A stretch of 64,000 nucleotides of DNA. Source: Torymus aiolomorphi. Taxonomy: Eukaryota; Arthropoda; Insecta; Hymenoptera; Torymidae. A model generated the notes under the pieces. The model was not told the DNA's origin and did not search any database. It saw only the letters and a program-made list of their open reading frames with translations. The translations under genes and the position numbers were made by a program. Numbering within the stretch: the first letter of the stretch is position 1; each line of letters begins with the position of its first letter. Shown in pieces: positions 22,421 to 33,529 of the stretch. The stretch lies in the NCBI GenBank assembly GCA_036365515.1, contig CM070876.1:93815300-93879299 (forward strand), written 5' to 3'.

Positions 22421-22815
22421 ACTAGGGAGGTAAAGAGTTGGCCAGCCCAAAGCATATGTAAATTGGCAAACATGTTTTCTGGGATGTCTCTCTTTATCCC
22501 CGTGTTGCGTATACGATTTTTCACCATACCCTGGCCGAAAGTGCCACTTTCGCTCCTGGCTCAAAAACGAGAATGTGGTATTATCGGCCCGGGTATGGTG
22601 AAAAATCGTATACTCAACACGGGGATAAAGAGGGCCACACCAGAGCACATGTTTGCTACCCTCGCCTTCGGTTCAGGTGGCAATTTCCGCGTGCTCTGGA
22701 TTGTCCAACTCTTTACCTCCCTAGTTACGCCTATTTCACCATACCCGGGCCGAAAATACCACATTCGCGTTTTTGAGCCAGGAGCGAAAGTGGTACTTTC
22801 GGCCAGGGTATGGTG
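22421..22815. repeat. Nested palindromic (foldback) element
   Basis: Two 79-base units, 22522-22600 and 22737-22815, are inverted copies of each other. Each itself begins CACCATACC and ends GGTATGGTG. A third level is a perfect 22-base inverted pair at 22421-22442 and 22705-22726. The region is GC-rich compared with its surroundings and lies inside copy B of the duplication, near exon b. Copy A lacks it, so it is an insertion. Its ORFs on both strands are by-products of the symmetry. Confidence 0.75.
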
Positions 22816-22890
22816 AAAAATAATTTTAATTCACGCATAGACTTTACGTACAGTCGATCAAATGTAAAGAAATAAATATTAATTACTCAC

Positions 22891-24122
22891 TCTTGGTCAT
22901 GACAGATCTCTCCTTTTCCAACATTTCTAATATTTCTTTATTTTTTAAATTTTCTTTCCTTAATTTTTCATTTTCTCTTCGCATCTGTAACAAATACAAT
23001 TATTCTTCAAATATTTTAAATATTAAATAAAACTATAGCAAAAGCACTTTCTAATTTATCTAATAATGAAGAAAATTTTTTAGGAAAAAATGCGCGTGCT
23101 TTTGATTCTCTTCATAATAACAAAATTTTAATCGCGATTTTGATCACCTCGAAAATATAAAGAAAATGTAATATTTAACGGTGAAAATATGCTGCTAGAA
23201 AATTTACGATATTTAGTAGTTAACGTGTTAATTGAATGAAAACATTTTTAAGAAATATGAATATGCAATAATAGGACAATGTACATAAAAATATTATTAT
23301 TACTTAAAATATCAATGTTGTTAAAGTACCAAAATTTACTTTAAATGTACACCCACCCTTGAGGGATTATTTCCGAACGTGCTTCCTCAGTTTCAAAATA
23401 ATGGAATACCGTTGACAGATTCCAATTGAAGGTTAATGGTTACACTCTAATTGTCCAATGTGATTGCAGGATTTTGAAACTGAGCAGGCACATTCGGCAA
23501 GGATCCGTCAATGATGGGTGTACATAATCATCAAATAAAATTTGAATATTGTTCAACACCATGATGTTAGCTAAATAATTGGTAATTAATATTTTTTTAC
23601 AAAAACTGTTTTCTGAATCCGCTTTCAAAATCTCACGTGATTTTTCACGCCAGATCTCACTTGAGAACTCTCGTGAGATCTTAAGCACAAAAACTTTGAA
23701 AAAATTGTTATGAAATCTATTTTGGTTAAAAATTGTAAATATACTTAATGCATTGCACATACATTTTAGAAGTAATTGTAAAAGAAATATTACGTTTGTA
23801 ACTTCATAAACAATAAAACAAACAATTTTTAAAGTTCATTATAGCGTTTTCCTTGCTTTTAAGTCAAGTGAGATTTCGACGTCATGATAACTCACGTCAG
23901 ATCTCCAGTCATTTTTTTCACTAGGAATTGTCTTCGAAAATGTTAGTTATATAAAAGAAGTTATTTTATGTATATACACTAAAATAATATTGTACATATA
24001 TTCTTTACTCTGTAATAGGGACCGGCTTTGTACAGGAAAAAAAATTTTTAGAGTAGCTTTCTAATAAACCTTAGGACTGATACATACCGCCTCTATTTCT
24101 TCCTCCGTCAGCGACATTATAT
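22891..24122 (-). CDS. Coiled-coil exon cassette B (two exons)
   Basis: Exon a is 24122-24088 (35 bases) and exon b 22984-22891 (94 bases), with the same flanking splice signals and lengths as cassette A. Exon a reads IMSLTEEEIEA; exon b reads MRRENEKLRKENLKNK and continues to LEKERSVMTK. Spliced in genomic order (B then A) the frame runs through all four exons without a stop. The product would be two 43-residue coiled-coil repeats. The preservation of length, frame and splice sites in both copies, despite third-position-like changes, suggests selection after duplication. Confidence 0.62.
23350..23520. mobile_element. 171-bp MITE with TA duplication
   Basis: The element begins CACCCACCCTTGA and ends in the imperfect complement CAATGATGGGTG. 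TA flanks it on both sides (23348-23349, 23521-23522). The empty site is preserved in copy A, which reads AATGTACATAATC without it. The TA duplication points to the Tc1/mariner superfamily. Confidence 0.78.
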
Positions 24123-24180
24123 CTGTAAAGGAAATTTGTTTATGATTAGTACTTTATTTATTATATTACAATAAAAATGA

Positions 24181-25204
24181 GTGACAATTAATTTTCCTAA
24201 TATTATTAAATTTGCGTAAATTTAAATATATTGTTGAATACACATTATGTTATTATTTTAAATTATTATATACCTAGTAGCTTTGAACCTATTCTTTTTT
24301 TATTTTGGAAGGGTGTTTTCTACGTAGGGAACTCTTTCGAAGTTTCGTCGTCGTATTTTCAATATATCTATAAGGGCGCTGCAGCACCCTTTTGTGAAAA
24401 TAGATACATGAGCCGGTAAGACAATTATCGACGCTCTTTTTGTACTTTTATTACTACTGTAATATAATCGTAATCCTTTTCATTACTTATTATATTATTT
24501 TTAAATAATTAATATACATAGTTTCTTATTTAATATTGATATTTTATTAAATGCCCGGGTAGAAATTTTGTTTGCGTGTTCGCATAAACTATGAAAAATT
24601 AAGTGCCAAATCGAATGTTCGGTGCACAAAATATTACGGTACTCTAATATATCCTTGCGCTATTGAACATTCATTATAATTCGTCTATACGAATACTTAT
24701 AGTTGTTGGCTTACATAGAAATTGGTATAAGTATTATATAGAGGTTAAAACGAATTTTTACCAGGGATATAATATATACGTATTTCATTGTATTTGGATT
24801 TTAATTATTTCTAAATTTAATAAAATATCATTACATGAATATTTGCTGATGTTATTTATAATATTGTACAAAAATTATAAACGCAAAATGTACATAAAAA
24901 TAAATTAAATAATTTGAACAAGTTCAGTGCTACGTAGATAATGTATGGTTAAACAATTATTATGTACACAAAAACATTCGTTTTCATATCTAAAATTATT
25001 AAAAAAAATAGCATTGATGTATATTAAGTTAGGAGGAATATTAAACTCTCTTCGAATGTTTATAGCAGTGAACTTGTTAATTCATGCCCTTAAAAATAAA
25101 TACTATGAGAAACGCTAACTTAATTTCCCAACCCTATCTTTTGCTATTTCGCATTTTAAAAGTATATTTAATAGAAGTCCTTGTGGTGCGTTTATTTTTA
25201 GTAC
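24181..25204. other. AT-rich DNA, nothing recognised
   Basis: No frame with coding character and no repeat structure was seen between the duplicated segment and the solo LTR. Confidence 0.5.
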
Positions 25205-26278
25205 TGTAACGCGTGTCTAGCCGCGATTCTAATCTACCGCGCGAAGGTAGTGAGCGCGCGCGCGCAACTCCTGCGCAGCCGAATCGAGGCGCGCCGCGCG
25301 TAGCGAATCGGTCTCGCGACGCGTAAAATGCCCGTCATCCGTCGCGAAGCTGCTAACTGGTTCCCGCGAGAAAAGGGAGCCAGATTCGTGTCTGCCATCG
25401 CGCGTAAAACATCTCCTCCGTGTCTCTCCTGTTTTTACTTGTCCGCGCCGTCCTATCGTATTTTGTGAGACCCCGCGAGTGTAGTGGAGGCGCCGTATAT
25501 AGTGAACGTGCGAAAGAGAGACAGGGAGAGAGCTGTCCCGAGCCGCGTGAGCCGCACGAGACTGTGAGCAACGAGCCGGCAGCCAACCCGCCTGCCGACA
25601 CGATACAGCGAGCTAGAGAGAGAGAGAGAAAGAGAGCACAACTGCTGTGCGAGCGACAGGGAGCGAGAGAGAGTCGAGTGCACCGGCTGCTCCTTCCTAA
25701 CGTAAGTTTTCTACTCTCCTCTCGCGGGTTTATTGTAAAGGCTCGCACGGAAATCGCCCCGTGCAAGCCTTCTGTGCCGTGTACGTGGGGGTGTGTGTCA
25801 GCCCGCCGTACTTTAACATCGCGCGCGAAATTAGCAGCTTCGCCGCGCGCCGTATAGTTCGCGCGTTTGAATATTAACGGTCGCGCGCGAACTAACTCAT
25901 TGTTCTAATCAGCACGTGCGTTGTGCTTGTAGAGATTAGTGATTTTAAATATACTGTGATATCTAGTTACTCGTCGCGTTGTTCATTACAACCTGTCCTT
26001 CTCCCGGATACCGCCGCCTCCGCGGGAAAACGACTCCGCCGGTCGTTTTCATATCTGAGCATAGCGGCCGCGCGCTTTACTCTTCGAGCGCGCGCTTTTC
26101 ACTCAGCGATCCAATTAGTTGGAAAGCGAAGTTCGTGTGCGATCTTCGCGTTGTTTTCGGGATTCCAGGAGCAGATCCCCGGGCAAGTCATTTTAGTCTG
26201 ACACCCGCGGCACCGTGTTCTAGGGCATCGCTGGCCTGTGGCTTGTTGGGATTTTCCCCCACTAGCCATCCCGTTACA
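25205..26278 (+). repeat. Solo LTR of the gypsy family, opposite orientation
   Basis: It starts TGTAACGCGTGTCTAG and ends CATCCCGTTACA, matching the reverse complement of the LTRs at 1469 and 10446. GTAC flanks both sides (25201-25204 and 26279-26282). No internal sequence remains, so it arose by LTR-LTR recombination after insertion. The central part (about 25380-25700) is diverged from the full element's LTRs, so it represents an older or different subfamily. It is CpG-rich and holds GAGA tracts. Confidence 0.92.
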
Positions 26279-26282
26279 GTAC

Positions 26283-27928
26283 ATACACTTCAATGTAGAA
26301 TCACATTTCAAGGTTTCATATTAAATAATATTTCTTTGGTCACAATAATAATCCATGGTTGGTCATCATTTTGGTACTGTAATGATACCAAATAAATATG
26401 CCAATTGCTATAATGCCATATATCATAATTTTTAAATATAAATAATTCGTAATTATGAATAAGCGCAGCATTTAAAATGGATATTCTAAGCGCTAACGCC
26501 TTAATTTTTCGTGTATTATTATTATTACAATACAATATCTCCACTTATTTTAATCTACCCAATAATAATATATTAGCGCTTATATTATAATTATAATAAT
26601 ACATCCTCATAATAAACACATCAACTTTTTATAAGAGTATTAACGTCGCGGGACACAAGTAAAGTAATTCTCTCAAAGTACTATATAAGCATTGCTAATT
26701 TATTTTACTAGCCTTTAAGTAGAGGGTGCTACGCGCACATTTACACTCTAATCTATTTTACCTACTTTATTAGCCACTTCAATTTTTTGATAATACTCTG
26801 AAGTTGGTTATAAGTTATAAGCTTCTATTAGATAATAACCACTATTTCCCATTTACAACAGGATGACTAGCCTTCTAAGCGGAACGCGCTACCCGTGCAT
26901 ATAGATACTAACCTATCTTACCTACTGTATTAGCCAATGAAATTTGTGTATTACACTCTGAAGTTGTCTTTTAGCTTCAATTCGGTACTAATCGCTATCT
27001 CTCTTTTACAATCGGACTAGAGTATTTTATAAAATAATTACAATACATCGTCTATTTACATAATTTTAATAATAATACACGAAAGTAAAACGTTCTTGCC
27101 GGGTGCACGAATACTGATGGCTTCATTCCATATCCCCGCGTAAGTTTATAAAATATATCTATATCTATGATACACTTTACTATTTACGTTGCACTAAATT
27201 TAGAAATTTTGTCATCATGTACAGTGTACACTGTGCACCCTACGAATAGGGAACAATATTCACATTCAACGTTATCATCGAATTTTTTCGTATGATTTAA
27301 CTCCAGCGATAGTTCTTTATAAATGGATTTCAATTATTTATTTTTATTATTGAATGTCGGAAGCAAACAAAATTTTAGTGTCGTTCCCTATTGAGAATGT
27401 GCATATATTCTGGTACGTCTTATTGTTCTGTGCACTTTACATGTAGTAATTCACTTATTTATATTTTATGGTAATATTATCAATAAGACTGATTTTTACA
27501 ATATCAGTCAAAATACAATGTTGGCAAATATTTTAATTTTTTAATAAATATTATAATTTACATTATCGTGCAAAAAATAAGCGTGGCTTTCTTATGACCT
27601 TAAAATAATATTAATAAAATAATATTTTCAATTTGATATACACTGCAAGTGTTTTTTCAAATTATTTATTATAAAAATTTAGAACAGATCTCACAGATTC
27701 GGTGATAGTCGGCTCTATATTAGACCCCCGTGATACCGGCATTCTGGGAAATCACGCATATATTAGGGCTAACTTACAGTAGGATAGGTAGCCTGTGATT
27801 CTACCACTTATTTTTTTCTGTTTCTCCGAAATCTGTAATTACATTAATCTGTTATAGAATTGAGCGATTTTCTATTTATGTTCGTCTAATACAATTATGT
27901 TCTTTTAAATAATCATGTAGTTCAATGA
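26283..27928. other. AT-rich spacer with a ~157-bp direct repeat
   Basis: A segment containing ACTAGCC, TAATCTATTTTACCTACT, TATTAGCCA and ACACTCTGAAGTTG occurs at about 26710-26865 and again, diverged, at about 26868-27000. Nothing else is recognised, and the ORFs are short and of chance character. Confidence 0.5.
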
Positions 27929-28879
27929 TTATTTTTTTGAACATAAAATGCATATATCAACCATTGTAACGCGTTGACTGACTAAACAGTTGACGTGGGA
28001 AAATCTTCCACATAATTTACAAGTTATTCTATCGCCATTTGCTTTCCTACTAAAGCAAAATAAACAAATATCTATCATAGATTCAGACTCCTTTAGTAGC
28101 ATCTCAGCCACCTCTGTCCTATACTTTGACGGATCCAAGTTTATGTCAAATGAAACGTTACGCCCAATGCAATCCATATAATGTAGGACATGTGGTCCAC
28201 AATTAAAACCGTCATTTTGCAGTTTACGTTTTAATGGGCATCTGGTGTTCGTCCACTTTCTCGTATTCAAACTGTTCTCTTCAATGCGTCGAGAAGCTTT
28301 TAGAAATATTTGAAAGTTTTCGAAACATTGTCTAGATCTTTCACTTATTTTTTCTTCAATAAACATAGGATCAAGATGCCAGGTAAGTTTTCTACTAATA
28401 TCTACGACAAACAAACACCAATGTTCATTTTTCTCATAGGGAAATAGTATGAGTCCTAAAATGTTTCTTTTTATATGGTACATACTCCAATTGCTAGTCG
28501 GCAACAATTCATTTATATTGACTAAAATAATTTTTGACTGTTTGGTAGGAAATGCAACAGCATTTGTCCATTGACTTTCTTTTACTGCAGCAAAGCTGTC
28601 AATAACTTCTCCATCAAGATATCCTTTTAACCCAACATGAAATAAAGTTTGGTACAACGCAGAAAAAAGCCAAAATTCGTGAGTAGGTGTGTATAATGGA
28701 ATTTTTTCATTATTTTCATCAGTTTTGCGTTGATCTCTTATCGGATGATCAGTTTCTGCACGATAGCGCCCAATGGTGAATAAATAATCTTCGCGCTTAT
28801 AATGGTCGATGTCTGAAAGCAAACCGTTTGTCATAGTACGGATCCTTACTATTTCGTCTTCATCTGAATTTAAACTCAT
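27929..28879 (-). CDS. Ulp1/SENP-type (C48) cysteine protease with C-terminal PHD finger, in frame behind hAT transposase
   Basis: 316 codons from the first ATG; the frame is open further upstream to a TAA at 28940-28942. The protease core has His153 (NEHWCLFVVD), Asp170 (WHLDPM), Gln221 and Cys227 (QNDGFNCGPH), the full set expected for SUMO/NEDD8-type deconjugating proteases. The C-terminus has Cys272, 275, 287, 290, His295, Cys298, 310, 313, matching the C4HC3 pattern of a PHD finger. The codon phase is the same as the last hAT exon-like block, 21 codons away, so this looks like the C-terminal half of a hAT-encoded fusion. Alternatively it is a second ORF of the element. A role in removing SUMO-like modifiers or protecting the transposase is inference. 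Confidence 0.85.
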   Translation of the reverse strand: MSLNSDEDEIVRIRTMTNGLLSDIDHYKREDYLFTIGRYRAETDHPIRDQRKTDENNEKIPLYTPTHEFWLFSALYQTLFHVGLKGYLDGEVIDSFAAVKESQWTNAVAFPTKQSKIILVNINELLPTSNWSMYHIKRNILGLILFPYEKNEHWCLFVVDISRKLTWHLDPMFIEEKISERSRQCFENFQIFLKASRRIEENSLNTRKWTNTRCPLKRKLQNDGFNCGPHVLHYMDCIGRNVSFDINLDPSKYRTEVAEMLLKESESMIDICLFCFSRKANGDRITCKLCGRFSHVNCLVSQRVTMVDICILCSKK

Positions 28880-28939
28880 TTCACATTCATTTCCCGAAGA
28901 AAAATTTGAAAGTTTTTCTACACTATAACTATTTTTTTG

Positions 28940-31782
28940 TTAGCATAACACACACACATGAGTAATCGATGAGAAATCTATCATCTCAGTTACATCAACT
29001 GCATGATATTCACTTAAATCTTTTCCTTCATCAATAGTATTATCAATTGAGGTAGAATTTAAATTTGTTGCTGAATCATTTATATGATTAAACTCATTTT
29101 GTTTAATGAACTCCTCGTCACACAGAATCTTTATTCGTTTTTGAGGATTATCACATGATTCAATTTGAATACTGTTACTTTCAATAGAATCAATATCAAA
29201 ATCATCATCAAGAGGTAACTGTCGAAATTTTTTGTTATACAGCTGTTCTTCTTTTTGGCACTTTGCTATCATTTCATTAGTAATTATAATACTTCCATAA
29301 GTTAAAGAATTAATGTCTTTTTCTTTATTGAAATTTTCTTCAATAAATTTTTTCTTCTGCGAGTATAATGGTTCTCTCATTCTTTTTATCATTTCAGTTG
29401 GCTTAAAATTATGTATTCCTCCTTGATCCTTTATATATTGAGAAGCCAATAGTATCCCACGAATCGTTTCAAAACTTAAACGATTCCTAATTTTAGTTTT
29501 CTCTAATGCATATTTACTCCATATCCTTTCGGATGACGCATTTACTATTGGGATAGATAATACGTTGAGAGCAAACGAAGCGATATTATTAAACAATAGT
29601 TCATCACCTTTCTTTTTTTGCCCAAAAAACGTCAGCATCTTTTTTGTTTTTAATTTCATCCGAAAAATTGTAAGATGATAAATTATTCCATTTCTCATTA
29701 ATTTTCCTTTTTTCGTCTTCATCAGTTTCTATACATTTGTATGATGATATTACTTTATTTATATCTGGATGATTCGTATGAAATACTTTACTTAATGCAT
29801 TTTTGGGGTGAAAGTATTTCGCACATAGAATTGTATCACCGTCGAAATTGCATCTATCTTTTAATTGCTTACAAGCTTGTTTAAGAAACTCTTGGCAATT
29901 TATGCGGAATTCTTCTTCCGATTCAACATCAACTTGTGTTGCGTTTTCTTTTAATGAGCTATTTGTAATGCGGCCGAGGCCATTACAAATAAATCTTTAA
30001 ATTCACTTGTATTAAGTGGATCAATATCTTTCAACGATGTACGATCAACATAATTTTTATTCATGTACATTCTTAGAAGATTAGTATACAGTTTTCTCAT
30101 TACATCAGTATCATGTTGAGAAATGATAGGTTTCCGGCTTTGCAAAACTTTATTAGCATGTGTAAAAATCCCTAAAACAGCCTCCAAGAAATTGTGATAG
30201 TGGTGCATCATTGGGTCTTCTAAATACTCTAGAATAGAGTCGACTGATTTTTCGGATTGGCTCCTTTTACTCCTTTGACTCGAATTTTCTAACAATTCGT
30301 TCCTAAAATAAATTGTTAACTTCCCATTTACGAAGCAGTCTTAAAACGCTTTCGTAATAGGACAACCATCGCGTAAAAATTGGTTTTAAAATTACGTGCG
30401 GTTCAATTTTTAATACTTTCTCTTGTAAATATTCCCACATTGACATTCTTTTTGAGCTCACTGATATATAATTATATACAGACGATACAAATTCTCCACA
30501 CAGCAAACATTTCATTGCGTTTTGTGCAGACAAATGTGCAATGTGACATTTACATTTTACTATTTTTATATTTGGTATCAACTCCTTCAGTTTTGTAGAT
30601 ACCGAGTTATTGCAACCCATCATCACGCTGCAAGTATCTGAGCAAAATGCCATAATATTATTTAATGGTACATCTTTTGCTTTGAAGGATTTGCAGATAT
30701 AATTAATGATTGTTTCTGCATTTGCTGAAGCGTACTCGTCGCCCTCTAGAGTTGGTATTAAATCCCACAACGACTCGCATGATTGGCCTCTTTCATCATC
30801 AAAATATTTTACGACGATGCACATAGATTGTTGGACAGTTATATCAGTGGACTCATCTATTTGAATGGAAAATTTAACTTTTCTCAAAATTTTGGCCAAT
30901 CGATCTTGTTGAGCAGGAGCTATAACTTTCTTAATGATATTAGCTATTTTTTTCTGTCCAGTGATACTTTTTCAACTTTTCAGAATCGTCAAACTCATCT
31001 TTCAAAAAGGCCATAACATCATTACGTAACAGAAATGATACATTTCTATCGGCGATCATACCTGCATATCTTATTTCAGATATAATAGATTTTATATTTA
31101 TATCATCTAAATCATTTTTAGTATCTTGAGTTGTATTACGTTTGTGTTTTATAGTATCTTTATGTTCATTTAAGATATTTAATTTTGCAACATAGCTTTC
31201 TTTGCAAATTTTACAATACGCTCTTGTAGAATCGTCTTCTACTGGACTGAGCCATGCTTTCAAGTCTTCCAAATTTTCCCAATTTACATTGTACTTGTAA
31301 ACATCACAAGTTCCATCCTTGCGTAATTCAGCAGTATTTTCTTTATCACACTGGACATCATTAATATTTTGCTGTACGGTATTTGCTGTACGATTATTAT
31401 CTCGTTCGTCAATGTTTTCCTGATGACATTGGGCCTCATCATTGATACATAGATCATCTAAAGTAAGTGTCTGGAAATTAAGTACATCCATATCTCTATC
31501 CAAATGAGATGATTCATTTTCGATATCTTGATATGAAATATCACTGTTGTTTCCAAGCTCTTTTCTCAACAGTAATATTTCATTATTTCTCATTTTTTCA
31601 ACTTCTTTTAGATGATATTTACTTTTCGAGTGCTTCCGTAGTCCCTCTTTGTGCGGGCTTAGTGCATACTTGCAAACTTTGCAAAAAGCCTTTTCGCTTT
31701 CCTTATCTTTACACAGCCAGGTTGATAGCTGTGGATCTTCCTCCCACCCTTTAATATAATGATGAGTCATAATTAAATACAA
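28940..31782 (-). pseudogene. hAT transposase, frame-broken
   Basis: Blocks in order on the minus strand: two BED-type zinc fingers (CKVCKYALSPHKEGLRKH and CKICKESY ... HKDTIKH) in 30940-31782; the RNase-H-like catalytic core in 30303-30899 (IQIDESTD, MAFCSDTCSVMMG, CKCHIAHLSAQNA); a middle piece in 29951-30295; an unmarked stretch about 29640-29955; and the hAT dimerisation region in 28940-29722 (SIPIVNASSERIWSKY, IRNRLSFETIRG). At least four frameshifts separate the blocks. One break reads TTATTTTAG and might be an intron acceptor instead. A 3' CCCCTG at about 31832-31837 could be the element end, but the paired terminus and 8-bp duplication were not found. Confidence 0.88.
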
Positions 31783-32094
31783 TAAATATTAATTGTGTTA
31801 TTGATAAGGAATATATTATATTAAAAAACACCCCCTGGCAGCCTCTGAAATGTAAGAGTTTTATACATTACCTGATTATCCTATTTTAATACTGCCCATG
31901 ATAATATGAAAAAATCTTTGTGATCGCGACCTATGAAGAGAACATCTCGCAACGTGCAGAGAATAAATAACCGTTGATTTATTTATAAATTTCAGGGACT
32001 TTCAATAAAGGGAAGGGTGTACAAACGTCCCTTAAAGTTATATTAACTTATTAGTCCTAGAATTTATTTACTATTTAATAATATTGTTGTTAAA
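31783..32094. other. Spacer upstream of hAT
   Basis: A short GC island (CACCCCCTGGCAGCCTCTG at about 31830) may mark the hAT terminus. The rest is AT-rich without features. Confidence 0.4.
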
Positions 32095-32400
32095 ATATAA
32101 TAGAGAATGTATCTTAACGGTGTCTCAGAGGTATAAACCTTCGAGGCCAAAGTCACCTACACAAATATTTAAAAATATAATTATTTATATATACTAATTA
32201 TATATTAAAAGTAAGCATTATTTCTTATAAAATCGACCAAGACATAATCTGTAGACCTATTTTACTCAGAGATATTGCAATTCAAACATTTTTGATTTGG
32301 TACAACTTTCTTAAGCCAATATTTCATGGATTTTCATGAGACGGGGCCAAATTACTTGAAATTCATGCAGTTATGGATCTAATAATTTGAAATATAAAAA
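32095..32400. repeat. Outer inverted repeat, left arm
   Basis: The segment around AATATATACTAATTATATA and ATAATCTGTAGACCTATTTTA is a diverged reverse complement of 38219-38510 (TAAAATAGGTCTAGAGATTAT). The arms enclose the whole second Penelope locus. They may be an older foldback element in which Penelope inserted, or part of one large palindrome. Confidence 0.65.
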
Positions 32401-32580
32401 TTTTTTGATTGAGTAATTTATTCAATTTGAAAATCACTTTTAATTTGAATATTTATTTTTATTTTTTTGTTACTGTCATTTTAAAATTGGTTGCAAAAAA
32501 AATTTTAATATTTCCAGTAATATATATGGGATCCTGTGAGGGCCAATACGTAGAAAAAAAAACACAATTGTAGCTTGTGC

Positions 32581-32616
32581 GACGTTTCGTCAGCTTGATT
32601 ACTGACCTCTTCAGGC
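32581..32616 (-). ncRNA. Hammerhead-like motif, Penelope 2 left arm
   Basis: On the minus strand CTGAAGA (32614-32608) is followed by a hairpin GTCAG/CTGAC, then GAAAC and GTC. GUC is the classical hammerhead cleavage triplet, and the GAAACGUC end gives a two-pair stem III as in dimeric Penelope ribozymes. The stem differs in sequence from Penelope 1 but keeps pairing. Confidence 0.55.
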
Positions 32617-32869
32617 TTTATTAAAAAATATACAAAATGGTTAGAATTTATTTTACAATTAAACAGAGATAATAAATTAACAATAATAATTAGACCAGGC
32701 TTACCACAACAAAAAATCTATGCTAATAAAAGATGACTTTATTAGCAACGTCAAACGAATAAAGTCAATGTTGTGGGAAAACCGTACACATCTCTACTTA
32801 CATATATACGAGTCAGTTTGTTTACATATATAAAGTCATAATAGAAAGTTAAAGAGCGATTTGTATACA

Positions 32870-33523
32870 TTATTTAAATTTTGTGTCTTCTGTTTTGTTA
32901 ACTGTATTTTTTGTACTATTGATGTAAATCATTTTCGAAATTTTTCGTTTTGTGTAATCAACTTCTTTATCCAATATTTGTGTATTCTCCCAATCTACGA
33001 GTATAATGTGGGAGTTGTTTTGAGCATGTACAGCTATCATGGATTTGTCTTTCTTATCTTTTTCATGTTCTTTGATTCGAATTTTTAAAGCTCTTTTAGT
33101 TTCTCCCACATATGTAGCAGGACAGGTCTTACAGTTGATCTTATATACAACCCCACACGTATTCATTTTTTCAAGTTTATCCTTCTCAAGCTTAATAACG
33201 TTATTAAGTTTTTTCTTGATGAGTGGCACCGTGCGTATGTTGTGTTTGGAAAGAATTCTACTACATTTATGAAAAAATTCTTCTTGGAATGGAATAGAAA
33301 CAATGGGTTGGAGATCCCTGTTGGACGATGTCGTTTTGTTGGAGTATTTTATTTTGCGAAGTCTGTTGTGAATGCAATTGTCTATGAATGTTTTAGGATA
33401 GTCATTTAAGGACAGTATTTGTCTAATTTTACGAATGTTAATATTATAAAATTCTTCATTAGATAACAGAATCACTCTATCCACTAAGTTAGAAATAATA
33501 TTTCTTTTTTGTTTTACATACAT
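32870..33523 (-). pseudogene. Penelope 2 C-terminal fragment, GIY-YIG domain
   Basis: The frame holds NIISNLVDRVILLSNEEF (late RT/thumb) and the GIY-YIG nuclease (VVYKINCKTCPATYVGETKR). It lacks the RT catalytic part because the copy is truncated at the palindrome centre. It is about as similar to the right copy as expected of sister copies, and clearly distinct from Penelope 1. Confidence 0.85.
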
Positions 33524-33529
33524 TCACAA

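Larger units (their letters stand above)
21365..24180. repeat. Direct duplication of a genomic segment (two copies)
   Basis: Copy A (21365-22120) and copy B (22355-24180) align along their length: CGCTTGAGCGGACTTTGCGTGG, the exon at 21505/22891, AGGAAAAAATGCGYGTGCTTTTG and the exon at 22038/24088 all recur in the same order and orientation. Copy B is longer because of three insertions (22421-22815, 23350-23520 and about 23570-24060). Conservation is highest in and around the exons. Confidence 0.85.

Noticed and set aside
22229..22816. Overlapping ORFs on both strands
   Set aside because: Produced by the palindromic 79-base units; repeated SYTQHGDKE-like peptides in several frames show the symmetry.
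27700..31840. Exact hAT termini and 8-bp duplication
   Set aside because: A CCCCTG end near 31837 is suggestive, but no matching CAGGGG partner or duplicated 8-mer was found on the left, so boundaries are not claimed.
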